Shown piece after piece: positions 50,026 to 59,139 of a stretch of DNA of 64,000 nt (its first letter is position 1; each line of letters starts with the position of its first letter). This stretch comes from Trichocoleus sp. (GTDB lineage Bacteria > Cyanobacteriota > Cyanobacteriia > Elainellales > Elainellaceae), in NCBI GenBank assembly GCA_036702865.1, contig DATNQD010000027.1, forward strand, positions 124,001-188,000, written 5' to 3'. Position numbers and translations under genes: made by a program. Below the pieces are notes generated by a model. That model had not been told where the DNA came from, did no database searches, and worked only from the letters and a program-made list of their open reading frames with translations.

Positions 50026-50814
50026 TCACGGCAATCGCTCACACACCCGTCCATCTTTGTCGCTATCTAATCGAAACGGATCACCAGGAAATGCCTCAAA
50101 AACCCGCTGTGCTTCAGCTTGAGTTTGAAAATCCTGACAGTCGCAGTCTTGATTGATGCAGGCAGGGAAGGAAGAGGTGCTGTTTGAATTGGCAGCAGAT
50201 GGGATAGGCGAAATCGGCGCTGGAGAACCCGAAGTTGGCGATGGGTTGTTGCGCTCTTGTTGCCGCCAGTCCCAAGGCATGACGGGATTAGTCTGGCTCC
50301 AAAACCCGATCGATTGTTGCTGAGCCTGCTGTTCTGCCTCAAGGTACTGATTGCGCGTTTCTGCACAGCCGCTAAGGTATTGTCGGTAAACGACGACCAT
50401 TCCTTCTCGCACAAGCCTTAAATTGACAGACTCATTGCCTTGATAGACTTCTGCAACGGTTCGCCCATAACGGTCTTTGTCCACTACACGAAGCTGTAGA
50501 GCCTGCCCAATGGGTAGTAACTGCTTGAGCCGTGTCGTTGCTGCTTGTCCTCCAGGCTGATTCAGTTCTGGTGCATCGACACAAGCTAATCGAACCGTGA
50601 AGGTTTGTCCTTGTTCCTGCACTCGCAGAGTATCCCCGTCACCGCTCGATAGTACGGTAGGTGATCCCGATATCTGCCTAACGGGGGCCGCCTGGCTGAT
50701 TGTGGCTGATTGGCGAATTGAGGCAGGAGTAAAATTCGCGGGTGTGGGTTGAGGCAGACTGGAATTGCTACAGTCCATGAGCAACAGCAGAACGAGAACG
50801 ATCGATCGACGCAT
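50026..50814 (-). CDS. SNase-like nuclease with C-terminal Excalibur domain
   Basis: 262 aa exported protein. The N-terminus is a signal peptide (RRSIVLVLLLLMDC; the Cys suggests a lipoprotein, but the lipobox is atypical). The staphylococcal-nuclease domain (about 50-190) keeps the catalytic pattern: Arg in VRLACVDAPE, Glu-Arg in DRYGRTVAEV, and VREGMVVVYRQY. After a Pro/Ser linker, an Excalibur calcium-binding motif (DCDCQDFQTQAEAQRVFE and DSDKDGRVCE) closes the protein. It likely degrades extracellular or periplasmic nucleic acid with Ca2+. The frame extends to 51009, but that would overlap the divergent aldolase gene. Confidence 0.9.
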   Translation of the reverse strand: MRRSIVLVLLLLMDCSNSSLPQPTPANFTPASIRQSATISQAAPVRQISGSPTVLSSGDGDTLRVQEQGQTFTVRLACVDAPELNQPGGQAATTRLKQLLPIGQALQLRVVDKDRYGRTVAEVYQGNESVNLRLVREGMVVVYRQYLSGCAETRNQYLEAEQQAQQQSIGFWSQTNPVMPWDWRQQERNNPSPTSGSPAPISPIPSAANSNSTSSFPACINQDCDCQDFQTQAEAQRVFEAFPGDPFRLDSDKDGRVCERLP

Positions 50815-50976
50815 GACAGGTGAAAGCAAGGAACATATTGTGCCGTCAGACGTAATCGACTGCTGCAAAGTTTCTTTTTCGCCACTGCGCCTGACCCGCT
50901 CAGCCTGCCTAGCCATAATTAAAGTAGCCAAATTGAATAAAGCAGCCAAATTACGCTTCAGAAATTCCAGAGACTT

Positions 50977-51747
50977 ATGATTCCACTGATTCAACCAAAT
51001 TTGCCACAACCGCCTGTTTTTTCATCGTTAGAGGAAGAACGCCTGCATCGTAAGCAACGACTAGCCGCGGCGCTGCGGATTTTTGCTCAATATGGCTTTG
51101 ACGAAGGAGTGGCAGGTCATATCACCGCCAGAGATCCAGAGTTACCCGATCATTTTTGGGTGAACCCATTTGGCATGTACTTTGGGCAAATTCGCGTTTC
51201 AGATTTGCTGCTGGTCAACCACAAAGGAGAGGTGATAAAGGGCGATCGTCCTGTGAATGCTGCGGCTTTTGCGATTCACTCGCAAATCCATCTTGCCCGT
51301 CCAGATGTTGTGGCAGCAGCTCATGCTCATTCGGTCTACGGGAAGTCTTGGTCAACATTAGGACGAATGCTCGACCCAATTACACAAGATGCTTGTTCGT
51401 TCTATGAAGACCATGCTGTTTTTGATGACTATACCGGAGTGGTGCTATCAACCGATGAAGGACAGCGCATTGCCGCAACGTTGGGTGAACGAAAAGCTCT
51501 CGTCCTCAGAAATCACGGACTGTTAACTGTGGGGCAGTCGGTTGATGAAGCAGCCTGGTGGTTTGTAGCGATGGATCGCTCCTGTCAGGCACAGCTTTTG
51601 GCTGAAGCTGCCGGAACCCCTATTTTGATTGAGCCAACAACTGCGAGCCTTACCTTTAGCCAAGTAGGAACTCATTATATGGGCTGGTTTAGCTTTCAGT
51701 CGCTATACGACAAGATGGTGCAAAAGGAACCGGATCTGCTGGAATGA
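50977..51747 (+). CDS. class II aldolase/adducin family protein
   Basis: 256 aa cytosolic zinc enzyme family (fuculose/ribulose-phosphate epimerase or aldolase-like). The zinc-site histidines are in AAHAHSVYGK and in LRNHGLLTVG, and the N-terminus has GVAGHITARDPE. FGQIRVSDLLLVNHKG corresponds to the substrate-binding strand. This resembles the group related to eukaryotic adducin heads and YgbL; the substrate is unknown. It is divergent from the SNase gene with 162 bases between starts. Confidence 0.88.
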   Translation: MIPLIQPNLPQPPVFSSLEEERLHRKQRLAAALRIFAQYGFDEGVAGHITARDPELPDHFWVNPFGMYFGQIRVSDLLLVNHKGEVIKGDRPVNAAAFAIHSQIHLARPDVVAAAHAHSVYGKSWSTLGRMLDPITQDACSFYEDHAVFDDYTGVVLSTDEGQRIAATLGERKALVLRNHGLLTVGQSVDEAAWWFVAMDRSCQAQLLAEAAGTPILIEPTTASLTFSQVGTHYMGWFSFQSLYDKMVQKEPDLLE

Positions 51748-52387
51748 GCGATCGGTTCTAAGTTTCAAGGACTGAACTAGCTCATCTATAAATACGGGGT
51801 TGTGCGCCTGGTTGCTTCCATAACCCGGTCATCAATCCAGGTTTTGTGATCTGTCCTCTGGCGGATCAGAATTTGCTGCGCTAAAACAGAATGTAAAGAA
51901 GTGTTGCAAAACCTCTTTTTTCACTCCTTTACTTTCAGCCGCCTGTCGTTGTTTGTAAAGTTGATGGAGCAGGGCTAGAGATTTATCTATGCTTCATCTG
52001 TGTTAACAGGAGTTAACAAAATTCCAAATTCCTGCTGATTTGCTTAACACAACTTTACAAATGAGGTATGCTGGACAGTAAGTAAAAACTACCAGTGGTA
52101 AAAAACTGGTCTTTGACTGACTTAGCAACAGCCTGATCTGTTAAGAGATTCAATTTTTGGGAGTGGTGTAAGGTCACAGCCTCTTAGTCCACAAAACTAG
52201 TTGGTTTAGCCCATCCAGCGTTGCTCGCATCTTGCTAGTCTCAAGTACGAGAGCGTGCCTAAGCATCTAGCCTCCTCTCCGCAAACCCTGTTAGATGCCA
52301 TCCTTACAGACTGAGCGAAGGTTGCTCTACTAAGCCAGCCACTCAACCCGATCGCACTTCATCTTCTACAAGTTTGGGTAGGCTCTC
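51748..52387. other. ndhD upstream region with long leader
   Basis: About 640 bases with no gene. It contains the promoter at 52044-52072 followed by about 310 bases of untranslated leader. No terminator is clear at the aldolase end. Confidence 0.5.
52044..52072 (+). promoter_or_regulatory. promoter candidate for ndhD
   Basis: TTAACA (52044-52049), a 17-base spacer, then TATGCT (52067-52072). If used, the mRNA has a leader of about 305-310 nt before the ndhD ATG. Confidence 0.45.
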
Positions 52388-53998
52388 ATGATAAGTACTG
52401 ATTTTCCTTGGTTAACGCTTCTAACGCTGTTGCCGTTGCTGGCAGCCCTACCGATACCACTGTTGCCGGATAAAGAGGGCAAAACCGTTCGATCGTATGC
52501 GCTGGGAGTCGGGCTAACAGAGTTCGCTTTGATCGTTTACACCTTCTGGAAGCACTACAGCTTCAACGATGCCGGGTTCCAGTTGGTAGAGCGATTTGCT
52601 TGGGTTCCTCAACTTGGGCTGAACTGGTCGGTTGCAGCGGATGGGCTGTCAATGCCCCTGATTATTTTGACTGGGTTAGTCACAACGCTGGCGATCTTTG
52701 CTGCTTGGAAAGTTTCCTACAAGCCTCGCCTGTTCTATTTCCTGATGCTGGTGATGTACAGCGCCCAGATTGGAGTTTTTGCAGCACAAGACCTGCTGCT
52801 GTTCTTCATTATGTGGGAGCTAGAACTGGTTCCGGTGTACCTGCTTATTTCCATCTGGGGTGGAGAACGTCGCCTTTACGCAGCCACAAAATTTATTTTG
52901 TATACGGCGATCGGTTCGGTTTTTATCCTGGTTGCGGCTCTAGCAATGGCTTTCTATGGTGACACCGTAACCTTTGATCTACAAGAACTGGCGCTGAAGG
53001 ACTACTCACTTGGCTTTGAGCTAGTCATGTATGCTGCCCTGCTGATTGCATTCGGTGTCAAGCTGCCGATCTTCCCATTCCACACCTGGCTACCGGATGC
53101 TCATAGCGAAGCTCCCGCTCCTGTTTCAATGATTCTGGCAGGCGTGCTGCTCAAGATGGCAGGTTATGCCCTGATTCGCTTCAACATTGAGATTCTGTCA
53201 AACGCTCATGCTTACTTTGCACCCTTGCTGGCAGTGCTTGGCGCAATAAGCATTGTCTATGCCTCACTCGTTGCCTTTGCCCAAACGAACTTGAAGCGTC
53301 GTCTCGCTTATTCCTCGATCGCGCATATGGGCTTTGTCCTGATCGGGATTGCTTCCTTTACGGATCTGGGCATGAGCGGTGCGCTGCTGCAAATGGTGTC
53401 TCATGGTTTAATCGCCGCCAGCCTGTTTTTCCTCTCCGGAGTAGCCTACAAGCGGACGCACACTCTAATGATGGATAAAATGGGCGGACTGGCGAAGGCG
53501 ATGCCTCGTACCTTTGCTCTGTTTACAGCAGGTGCAATGGCATCTCTCGCACTACCTGGCATGAGCGGATTTGTTGGTGAACTGGCAGTCTTTTTGGGCT
53601 TTGCCACCAGCGATGCTTACAGTACCCCTTTCAAGGTTGTCATTGTCTCACTGTCGGCAGTCGGCGTGATTCTGTCTCCGATTTATCTGCTGTCGATGCT
53701 GCGATCGGTCTTCTATGGAGCAGAAAATCAAGAACTAACTGCAGAAATTACGCTCAGTGATGCAAAGCCCCGCGAAGCCTTCATCGCGCTCTGCCTCCTG
53801 GCTCCGATTATTGCGATCGGGCTTTATCCAAAGCTGGCAACCCAAACGTATGACGTAAAAACGACTCAGATCGCTGCTGAAGCGCGTCAAGTTCTGCCGA
53901 TCGTGGCTCAACAACCGCTTCACTTGCTCAATGTTCCTTTCACGGCTCCAACTGTTTTCGGGGCTGAAACGAAAGAACTGCTCCCGTTACTTAAGTAA
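52388..53998 (+). CDS. ndhD: NAD(P)H-quinone oxidoreductase subunit 4 (NdhD)
   Basis: 536 aa proton-pumping thylakoid membrane subunit of NDH-1, used in respiration and cyclic electron flow. About 14 hydrophobic helices are visible. The antiporter-like signature includes the Glu in [17 protein letters not shown] and the lysine-bearing segment [20 protein letters not shown]. The opening [17 protein letters not shown] and the close similarity to NdhD1 suggest the respiratory/cyclic (NDH-1L) type and not the CO2-uptake NdhD3/D4. It stands alone with a promoter and a terminator. Confidence 0.94.
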   Translation: MISTDFPWLTLLTLLPLLAALPIPLLPDKEGKTVRSYALGVGLTEFALIVYTFWKHYSFNDAGFQLVERFAWVPQLGLNWSVAADGLSMPLIILTGLVTTLAIFAAWKVSYKPRLFYFLMLVMYSAQIGVFAAQDLLLFFIMWELELVPVYLLISIWGGERRLYAATKFILYTAIGSVFILVAALAMAFYGDTVTFDLQELALKDYSLGFELVMYAALLIAFGVKLPIFPFHTWLPDAHSEAPAPVSMILAGVLLKMAGYALIRFNIEILSNAHAYFAPLLAVLGAISIVYASLVAFAQTNLKRRLAYSSIAHMGFVLIGIASFTDLGMSGALLQMVSHGLIAASLFFLSGVAYKRTHTLMMDKMGGLAKAMPRTFALFTAGAMASLALPGMSGFVGELAVFLGFATSDAYSTPFKVVIVSLSAVGVILSPIYLLSMLRSVFYGAENQELTAEITLSDAKPREAFIALCLLAPIIAIGLYPKLATQTYDVKTTQIAAEARQVLPIVAQQPLHLLNVPFTAPTVFGAETKELLPLLK

Positions 53999-54024
53999 AA
54001 CGAACCCTACCAATAATTTATCAG

Positions 54025-54052
54025 AGCAGGTATTTTGCCTGCTTTTGTTGTT
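54025..54052 (+). terminator. terminator after ndhD
   Basis: AGCAGG, a 7-base loop, and CCTGCT form a hairpin followed by TTTGTTGTTT, 27 bases after the ndhD stop. Confidence 0.75.
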
Positions 54053-54177
54053 TCTGTCTTATACCAATCAGTCATAAAATTTAGGCAGACCAAACATAGG
54101 AAGCGAAGTGAACCTCTAGACCTCTGAATTCTTCTGCAATTCCTGCTCCCTGCCCTCTGCCTCCCGTCTTCGTGATC

Positions 54178-54837
54178 ATGAATCCGTCCCCGCTCGACTA
54201 CACCCAACGCCTTCGATCGCTCATGAAACAGGTCAACCTCTCCAGCTTCAGGGCATTGAGTCGAGTGGCAGGTGTTTCTGTGTGGCAAGTGGAGCAGCTT
54301 CGCCAAGGAAAAGCGGCTCGGATGCAGGCAAAGTTTCTCTACAAGCTCAGTCGGGCACTTCAGGTCTCGCTCGAAGCGTTGCTGAGCCAATTTTCGGAAA
54401 TGACGCTATCTCAAACCCCTGCCCCGGCAGCAAGCCAGGAGGCACTTCAGCGAGAATACGATCGGCTTCAGGCACAACTGAACCAGCAGCAAGAACTTCT
54501 CCAGCAGGAGTTTCAGCAGGCGACGCTACAAAAGTTAGAGTCTCTCATTTTGCAATACCCGACGATCGCCTATGCAGCTCAACAGAAACCACAACTTGCT
54601 GTTACTGTATTGCTGCCTCATCTTCGCTCATCGCTTGAGCCTCTGCTAAAGGATTGGGGCATTGAGCCGATCGGCTCTGTGGGGGATGAGATCTCCTACG
54701 ATCCTCAGTGGCATCAGCTAATGGAAGGGACAGCACAACCGGGCGATCGGGTGAGAGTTCGGTATCAAGGCTATTGCCAGGGTGAAAAATTACTGTATCG
54801 GGCAAAGGTGAGCCGTGCCAGCCCAACATCGGCCTAA
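54178..54837 (+). CDS. XRE-type HTH protein with GrpE-like C-terminal domain
   Basis: 219 aa. The N-terminus carries a helix-turn-helix (about 22-66, SSFRALSRVAGVSVWQVEQL). A Gln/Glu-rich coiled coil follows (about 86-122), then a region like the GrpE beta-wing (about 150-213): DWGIEPIGSVGDEISYDPQW, with conserved Asp175-Pro176 and His179-Gln180, GDRVRVRYQGYCQGEKLLYR. GrpE is the DnaK nucleotide-exchange factor. The combination suggests a DNA-binding protein with an Hsp70-interacting or GrpE-derived head; this is inference. ATG 54178 is chosen (GTG 54172 also open). A true GrpE is expected elsewhere in the genome. Confidence 0.8.
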   Translation: MNPSPLDYTQRLRSLMKQVNLSSFRALSRVAGVSVWQVEQLRQGKAARMQAKFLYKLSRALQVSLEALLSQFSEMTLSQTPAPAASQEALQREYDRLQAQLNQQQELLQQEFQQATLQKLESLILQYPTIAYAAQQKPQLAVTVLLPHLRSSLEPLLKDWGIEPIGSVGDEISYDPQWHQLMEGTAQPGDRVRVRYQGYCQGEKLLYRAKVSRASPTSA

Positions 54838-55041
54838 AGTTAGCTTGAAGCTGAATATTGATTAGAAATAATGCAATCTGCTCTACCAGTGTTTTAACTT
54901 TTTAATGGTTTTTTTGTGAAGCGATCGTCGATGAGCGACTATAGTTCTATCAAAAGGTAAATTCACAAGTTGCCTAACTTGGATTTAATTAGAAGCAGCC
55001 TTTGCAGCAACATAATCGTAGCGACTGAAGAGAAGCAATTC

Positions 55042-55422
55042 ATGATGAAATCTCGTTCACTTGTTCAAAAATTCATGCTTTCGGCTAGCGTTGCCGGGGC
55101 AATGATTGCGGCAGGTTCTCTAGCGTATAGCCCGGCAGCACAGGCGGCATATCCTGAGCGGACGCCAGGTTCGTTTGAGTGCAGAAACAGCCTCGACCCT
55201 CAGTGCAATAGTCCTGCTCGCCAAATTGAATCGGAAAGATGGCGCTGTCGGAATAATCCAGGTCCAGAGTGTGCTGAACCCCCCAGAATCAGCGGTGATT
55301 TAGAGGCTGGAACTCGTTTGTGCCGCCACAACCAAAACACCCCCGCCTGCAACAACCCGATCCGGTATACGGTTGCTGATCCAGAAGCTTGGCCCAGCTA
55401 CTTTCGTGAGTCTTCAAGATAG
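55042..55422 (+). CDS. small secreted Cys-rich protein with three CR-N-P-C-P-R modules
   Basis: 126 aa. A signal peptide (1-35) has a positively charged start, hydrophobic core VAGAMIAAGSLAYS and AQA cleavage site. The mature part has three imperfect copies of C-R-(N/H)-N/S-x(2-3)-P-x-C-x-x-P-x-R at about 47-60, 69-82 and 94-108, with six cysteines in total. I do not recognise the family. Disulphide formation in the periplasm is likely. ATG 55042 is used because GAAGAGAAG precedes it; TTG 54970 adds 24 unsupported residues. A terminator follows. Confidence 0.8.
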   Translation: MMKSRSLVQKFMLSASVAGAMIAAGSLAYSPAAQAAYPERTPGSFECRNSLDPQCNSPARQIESERWRCRNNPGPECAEPPRISGDLEAGTRLCRHNQNTPACNNPIRYTVADPEAWPSYFRESSR

Positions 55423-55490
55423 GAGCCGATCGGCACCTTAAGTCAAAGGTGGGGTTAAATAAGCCTTATTCTGGGTGAATTGATAATGAA

Positions 55491-55518
55491 AGGGGAGCGC
55501 TGACTCCCCTCCTTTTTG
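55491..55518 (+). terminator. terminator after the Cys-rich gene
   Basis: AGGGGAG (55491-55497), a 6-base loop, then CTCCCCT (55504-55510), followed by CCTTTTT. Perfect 7-bp stem, 68 bases after the stop codon. Confidence 0.85.
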
Positions 55519-55557
55519 GCTTTTTACATCGAATTGAATTGAGCTGATGCTAATTAT

Positions 55558-57684
55558 CTAGCGCTGTGAAGTCGCATCGACAATCGGCTCACTTTCAGAT
55601 GCTTGTCTAGCAAAATGCGATCGTCCCTGTTTCTGCACCCAATCTGTTTGAGGTTTGCCCATGCCATAGGTCAAGGCATAGCTTTGGGTCAGCAGCCAGA
55701 GCCACAGCGTCGGATAGCGTGGTTCTAACCAGGGCTGGATCGAGCGGGCAAATCCTGGAACCCATTGAAACAGCCAGCTAACTAGCGCAAATTGCGTGAA
55801 ATTAAGATAAGTCCCCACCCACCGCATTAAATCTGCTGGTCCTGCTAATTCCCAGATCCATTGTAAAAGAGCTGGATTTTGCCACGCTGCTTTAATTGCC
55901 ATACGGTTAAACGGAACCCAGCCTGCCCGGTCTTTAATAAAGCGATCGGCAACTTCAGGGGATTCGCTTGCCAGAATGCCAAAGAAGGTATTGAGCATGG
56001 AGTTTACCCTGGCTGGGGCAATAAAGCGGTTAGTTGGGACCATCATGCCTTTTGAGAACAGCCAAGTAACTGAAATGTTGCTCTGGTATGCCCGGATTGG
56101 GTTTAAGTGATGAGCTTTCAGCAGATCATGGCGCAGTGCCGTATCGAGCAAATCAGTTAAGCGGGGTAAATTTCGCACGAGGGAACCAAACCCTGTAAAC
56201 ACCAGCGGCGACTGTAAAGAAGCTGCATCCCCGATCGCAATCAGTCGATCAAACGCGATTTGTCGATCTGTGCCGGATGTACTGAAATGCCCCGGAATAT
56301 AGCCAAATGTTGGCTTTTTCCACTTCAATTTGTCCAAATCACAGCGACGATATTCAGGCAGAATCGTAAAGAAATCTTCGTACATCTCCAGAAGTGAACC
56401 TGGATTCTCAGGATGGACCTGGTGGTAGTGAAACAAGTAAAACGTCAGTTCTTCACCTCTGCCAGGGAATAACTCCCAAATCAGTTGTCTACCGCGAGAG
56501 ATATCACCGTGGCTGTTTAAAACATCACCATACTGAGCCTCCCAAACACCTGGTTCAAACCCACCATCGATCACAGCGCCTACCGTAGGACAAACGCTGT
56601 CAAAGGCACGACCACCGTTTAACTGCCAGGCGATCGGGGAAGCTGTTCCCATCGCATCAACTAAAAGCCGTCCATCTGCTCGTCGGATTGCCTGGGTGGG
56701 CAAATGGGTTGCCTGAACTGTAACTTCAGCCTCACTGACCTCAGCACAAACAAACTCTGTTTCATCCCAAATTTCGCCGCCTGCCGATCGCAGTTTTTCA
56801 CCGCACAATCGCAGCAGTTTCTCTGCATCCAGTGCCACGTTCAGTACAGTTGGGGTTCGTAATACTGGAGCCTTTGCTTGAGGTGGATTGTTCGCATCAA
56901 AAAATTTGTGGAATCCGTCTACGTATTCACACGCAATCAAGCTGTCAAACTCTGCTGCTGTGAACAGCCCCAAATCAATCAAGTTCTGAAACTCTGTTCG
57001 AGAAATATTCCATTCCCGATTCATTCGTCCAAACGGTAGCCGCTCCAGCAACAGCACTCGATAGCCCAACCGCGCCATTACCGCTGCATGAATGACTCCT
57101 AATGCTCCGCCAATATAGATTAGATCATATTTCTCTGCGTCTCCTTGTCCTCCCTTCTCTCTGTCCTCTTCCCCCTGTCGCCGAAAGATGACCTGTTGCG
57201 GCTGCTTCGGATTCCGGACACCCTCCCGCCAGCGTTGTTCCCACCAATAGACGCGAGTTAGGTCATATTCCCCTTGCGGCATTGCTCGGAAGTACTGCAC
57301 TGTTTTGGGATAGTCAGGGGCAAGCGCTTCAAAAATGGATTGCTGGGAGTCGATCGCTGGGGGTTCGGGGTAGCGGTTAGGGAAGGCGGCTTGTACTTCC
57401 TGTTTCAACTGCTGCAAAATTTGCCGCTCTTGGGGGACAGGCTGCTCTGCCCAACGGAATGCTTTTAGATAGGTGGTGCGCTGCACCGTCCAGGTAAAAA
57501 TGGAGAGTTCCTGTGGAAGAGCCATTGTAGAACTGCCTGCCGCCGAGAAAACAAAGCGGACTCCATCTGGCGTTTTAGCCTGAGTCAAACTTGTATTCAC
57601 AGAGGGCTGAAACCGCTGTAGCCAGCTTTGTACAGCAGCCATGTCTGGCGTGGGAACCTCTAGATAAAGAACCTCTCTCATCAC
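55558..57684 (-). CDS. FAD-dependent lycopene-cyclase-like protein (CruA/CruP family)
   Basis: 708 aa. An N-terminal region of about 180 residues (REVLYLEVPTPDMAAVQSWL start) precedes an FAD-binding domain: DLIYIGGALGVIHAAVMARL near 187, then LLLERLPFGRMNREWNISRT. Later FAD blocks include IAIGDAASLQSPLVFTGFGS. The NREWNIS and GFGSLVRNL motifs place it with cyanobacterial CruA/CruP, which cyclise lycopene or act as related flavoproteins in carotenoid metabolism. The C-terminal 100 residues are hydrophobic and may anchor it to membranes. I cannot separate CruA from CruP by eye. No other carotenoid gene is in the window. Confidence 0.82.
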   Translation of the reverse strand: MMREVLYLEVPTPDMAAVQSWLQRFQPSVNTSLTQAKTPDGVRFVFSAAGSSTMALPQELSIFTWTVQRTTYLKAFRWAEQPVPQERQILQQLKQEVQAAFPNRYPEPPAIDSQQSIFEALAPDYPKTVQYFRAMPQGEYDLTRVYWWEQRWREGVRNPKQPQQVIFRRQGEEDREKGGQGDAEKYDLIYIGGALGVIHAAVMARLGYRVLLLERLPFGRMNREWNISRTEFQNLIDLGLFTAAEFDSLIACEYVDGFHKFFDANNPPQAKAPVLRTPTVLNVALDAEKLLRLCGEKLRSAGGEIWDETEFVCAEVSEAEVTVQATHLPTQAIRRADGRLLVDAMGTASPIAWQLNGGRAFDSVCPTVGAVIDGGFEPGVWEAQYGDVLNSHGDISRGRQLIWELFPGRGEELTFYLFHYHQVHPENPGSLLEMYEDFFTILPEYRRCDLDKLKWKKPTFGYIPGHFSTSGTDRQIAFDRLIAIGDAASLQSPLVFTGFGSLVRNLPRLTDLLDTALRHDLLKAHHLNPIRAYQSNISVTWLFSKGMMVPTNRFIAPARVNSMLNTFFGILASESPEVADRFIKDRAGWVPFNRMAIKAAWQNPALLQWIWELAGPADLMRWVGTYLNFTQFALVSWLFQWVPGFARSIQPWLEPRYPTLWLWLLTQSYALTYGMGKPQTDWVQKQGRSHFARQASESEPIVDATSQR

Positions 57685-57745
57685 AGATTTCTAAAGCTCC
57701 TATTAGTTTTGCCCAGAGGCTAATAAATTTCCTGTAAAAACAGGG

Positions 57746-57773
57746 TTGACAATTGCCTGATCTGCGTTACACT
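57746..57773 (+). promoter_or_regulatory. promoter of the 57852-rpoZ operon
   Basis: TTGACA (57746-57751), a 16-base spacer, then TACACT (57768-57773), placed 78 bases before the first ATG of the operon. A small hairpin (CCTGT-AAAA-ACAGG, 57731-57744) lies just upstream. Confidence 0.6.
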
Positions 57774-57851
57774 TCCGAGTACGCTAACCGCTCTTAAGAA
57801 AATTTACGTATTTTTAGATTCGCCTGAATCGTTCTCTCAAAACCGTCAGCA

Positions 57852-58085
57852 ATGCATTATCCCATTCCAGCCAGCCCTCAAGAAATAGCTGAACTCCGAC
57901 AAAAGCCCATTAACGAAGAGTTGATTGCGGCTGCCATTGCCGGGGTTGTCTCTATTGCCCGCTCTCAGGGTCAATCCCTCGAAGATCTGACGGCTGAGGT
58001 TCTAGCAGATGATAGCTTGCTGGACTGGGAAGCCCGACGCTGGCTCAGTGAGATTGTCACGGAAGCCTGGAAGACGTTACCTTAA
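57852..58085 (+). CDS. small conserved cyanobacterial protein, function unknown
   Basis: 77 aa, all-helical, acidic. Blocks are [40 protein letters not shown] and [21 protein letters not shown] do not know a named domain. It is the first gene of a run of four + strand genes (this, rpoZ, 58438, 59140) with gaps of 38, 2 and 12 bases. Its position upstream of rpoZ points to cotranscription. Confidence 0.8.
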   Translation: MHYPIPASPQEIAELRQKPINEELIAAAIAGVVSIARSQGQSLEDLTAEVLADDSLLDWEARRWLSEIVTEAWKTLP

Positions 58086-58123
58086 CGATCGGTAACTTTC
58101 ATAATGAGTGTTTGCGATTGAAA

Positions 58124-58435
58124 ATGGCTAAAGTGGGAAATAATCACTCTAGTAACCGGGCAGACAGAATGACTGCGTCATCTAAACCCCCCCTCCGTAC
58201 CAGTGGTGTAGCAAAGCGATCGGCACTGGATACCACCCAGCTCATGCGACGGGCAGAAGATTTGGTCAACGCCGCTTCCAATCGCTATCGGATTACGGTA
58301 CAGGTGGCAAATCGAGCACAACGCCGTCGATTTGAGGAGTTTGATAGTATGGATGACCCCAAGATGAAGCCAGTCATTCGGGCAATCATTGAGATGTCGG
58401 ACGAATTAACTCAGCCGGAAATTATCGGAGAGTAA
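58124..58435 (+). CDS. rpoZ: RNA polymerase omega subunit
   Basis: 103 aa, small RNAP assembly subunit. The signature is [20 protein letters not shown], then [20 protein letters not shown] and the C-terminal block [18 protein letters not shown]. The N-terminus is about 25 residues longer than that of other cyanobacteria (a Ser/Thr-rich tail). ATG 58124 is used; ATG 58169 would give a length closer to typical, and TTG 58112 is also open. It is the second gene of the operon, and the next starts 2 bases after its stop. Confidence 0.93.
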   Translation: MAKVGNNHSSNRADRMTASSKPPLRTSGVAKRSALDTTQLMRRAEDLVNAASNRYRITVQVANRAQRRRFEEFDSMDDPKMKPVIRAIIEMSDELTQPEIIGE

Positions 58436-58437
58436 AA

Positions 58438-59127
58438 ATGGGGCGATCGTTTGATTCTGACAGGCTTGTCCGCCAGAGTATGGCGATTGCTCTAACGACG
58501 CTCAATCTGTTCCTGCTGCTGGCTGCCCTCCCAATACAGCAGGAACAAAAACAACAAGCCCTTTCCTTGCCAATACTTCGCTTTGCCCAACTGCAACCCG
58601 CATTAGCACAGCAGCAATATCTCCGGCTAGAAGAGGCTGCACCTCAGGTCTACCGTCTGATGCCAGAACTGCCGCTCGAAAATCAGTACGTCAATCGAGA
58701 AGACAACAAGGTTTCAGAAAACAATACGCTGATCAGTCGGTTGATTCGCTACCACGCTTATGTAAAAGGTCGTCCCTTCACTTATCGGCTGGATTGGAAG
58801 CTGACAGTTGCTGATTATCTAGGTGCAAACGAACGAATTTCTCGCGACACTTATCCCAGTGCAGATACGCTCAAGGCTAACCCCTATGAGGGCGATCGAG
58901 CGGTAATTGGACGGCTGACCCGGACTCAGCGAGACAAACTCATTGAAGCTCTGGTAACTACCTTTGCACCCATGTCAACTCAACCCTCAGCCCCACCTAC
59001 CCCGACAGCGAATCCACCTTCTCAACCACCCTCTCAACCTCAATTGTCCCCATCTCCTGCGTCTCCTGCCTCAGGATCGCCTCTCCGCAGCCCTCAGCCT
59101 GGCGATGCTCAACTCCTGTTGCCCTAG
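58438..59127 (+). CDS. membrane-anchored/exported protein with Pro-rich tail, unknown function
   Basis: 229 aa. The N-terminus holds a hydrophobic signal or anchor (about 15-32, MAIALTTLNLFLLLAALPI). The middle (about 85-180) is well folded and appears conserved: LISRLIRYHAYVKGRPFTYR, LDWKLTVADYLGANERIS. The C-terminal 45 residues are a Pro/Ser/Gln low-complexity tail. No domain is recognised. The gap from rpoZ is 2 bases, indicating translational coupling. Confidence 0.8.
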   Translation: MGRSFDSDRLVRQSMAIALTTLNLFLLLAALPIQQEQKQQALSLPILRFAQLQPALAQQQYLRLEEAAPQVYRLMPELPLENQYVNREDNKVSENNTLISRLIRYHAYVKGRPFTYRLDWKLTVADYLGANERISRDTYPSADTLKANPYEGDRAVIGRLTRTQRDKLIEALVTTFAPMSTQPSAPPTPTANPPSQPPSQPQLSPSPASPASGSPLRSPQPGDAQLLLP

Positions 59128-59139
59128 GTGATGTAGGTG

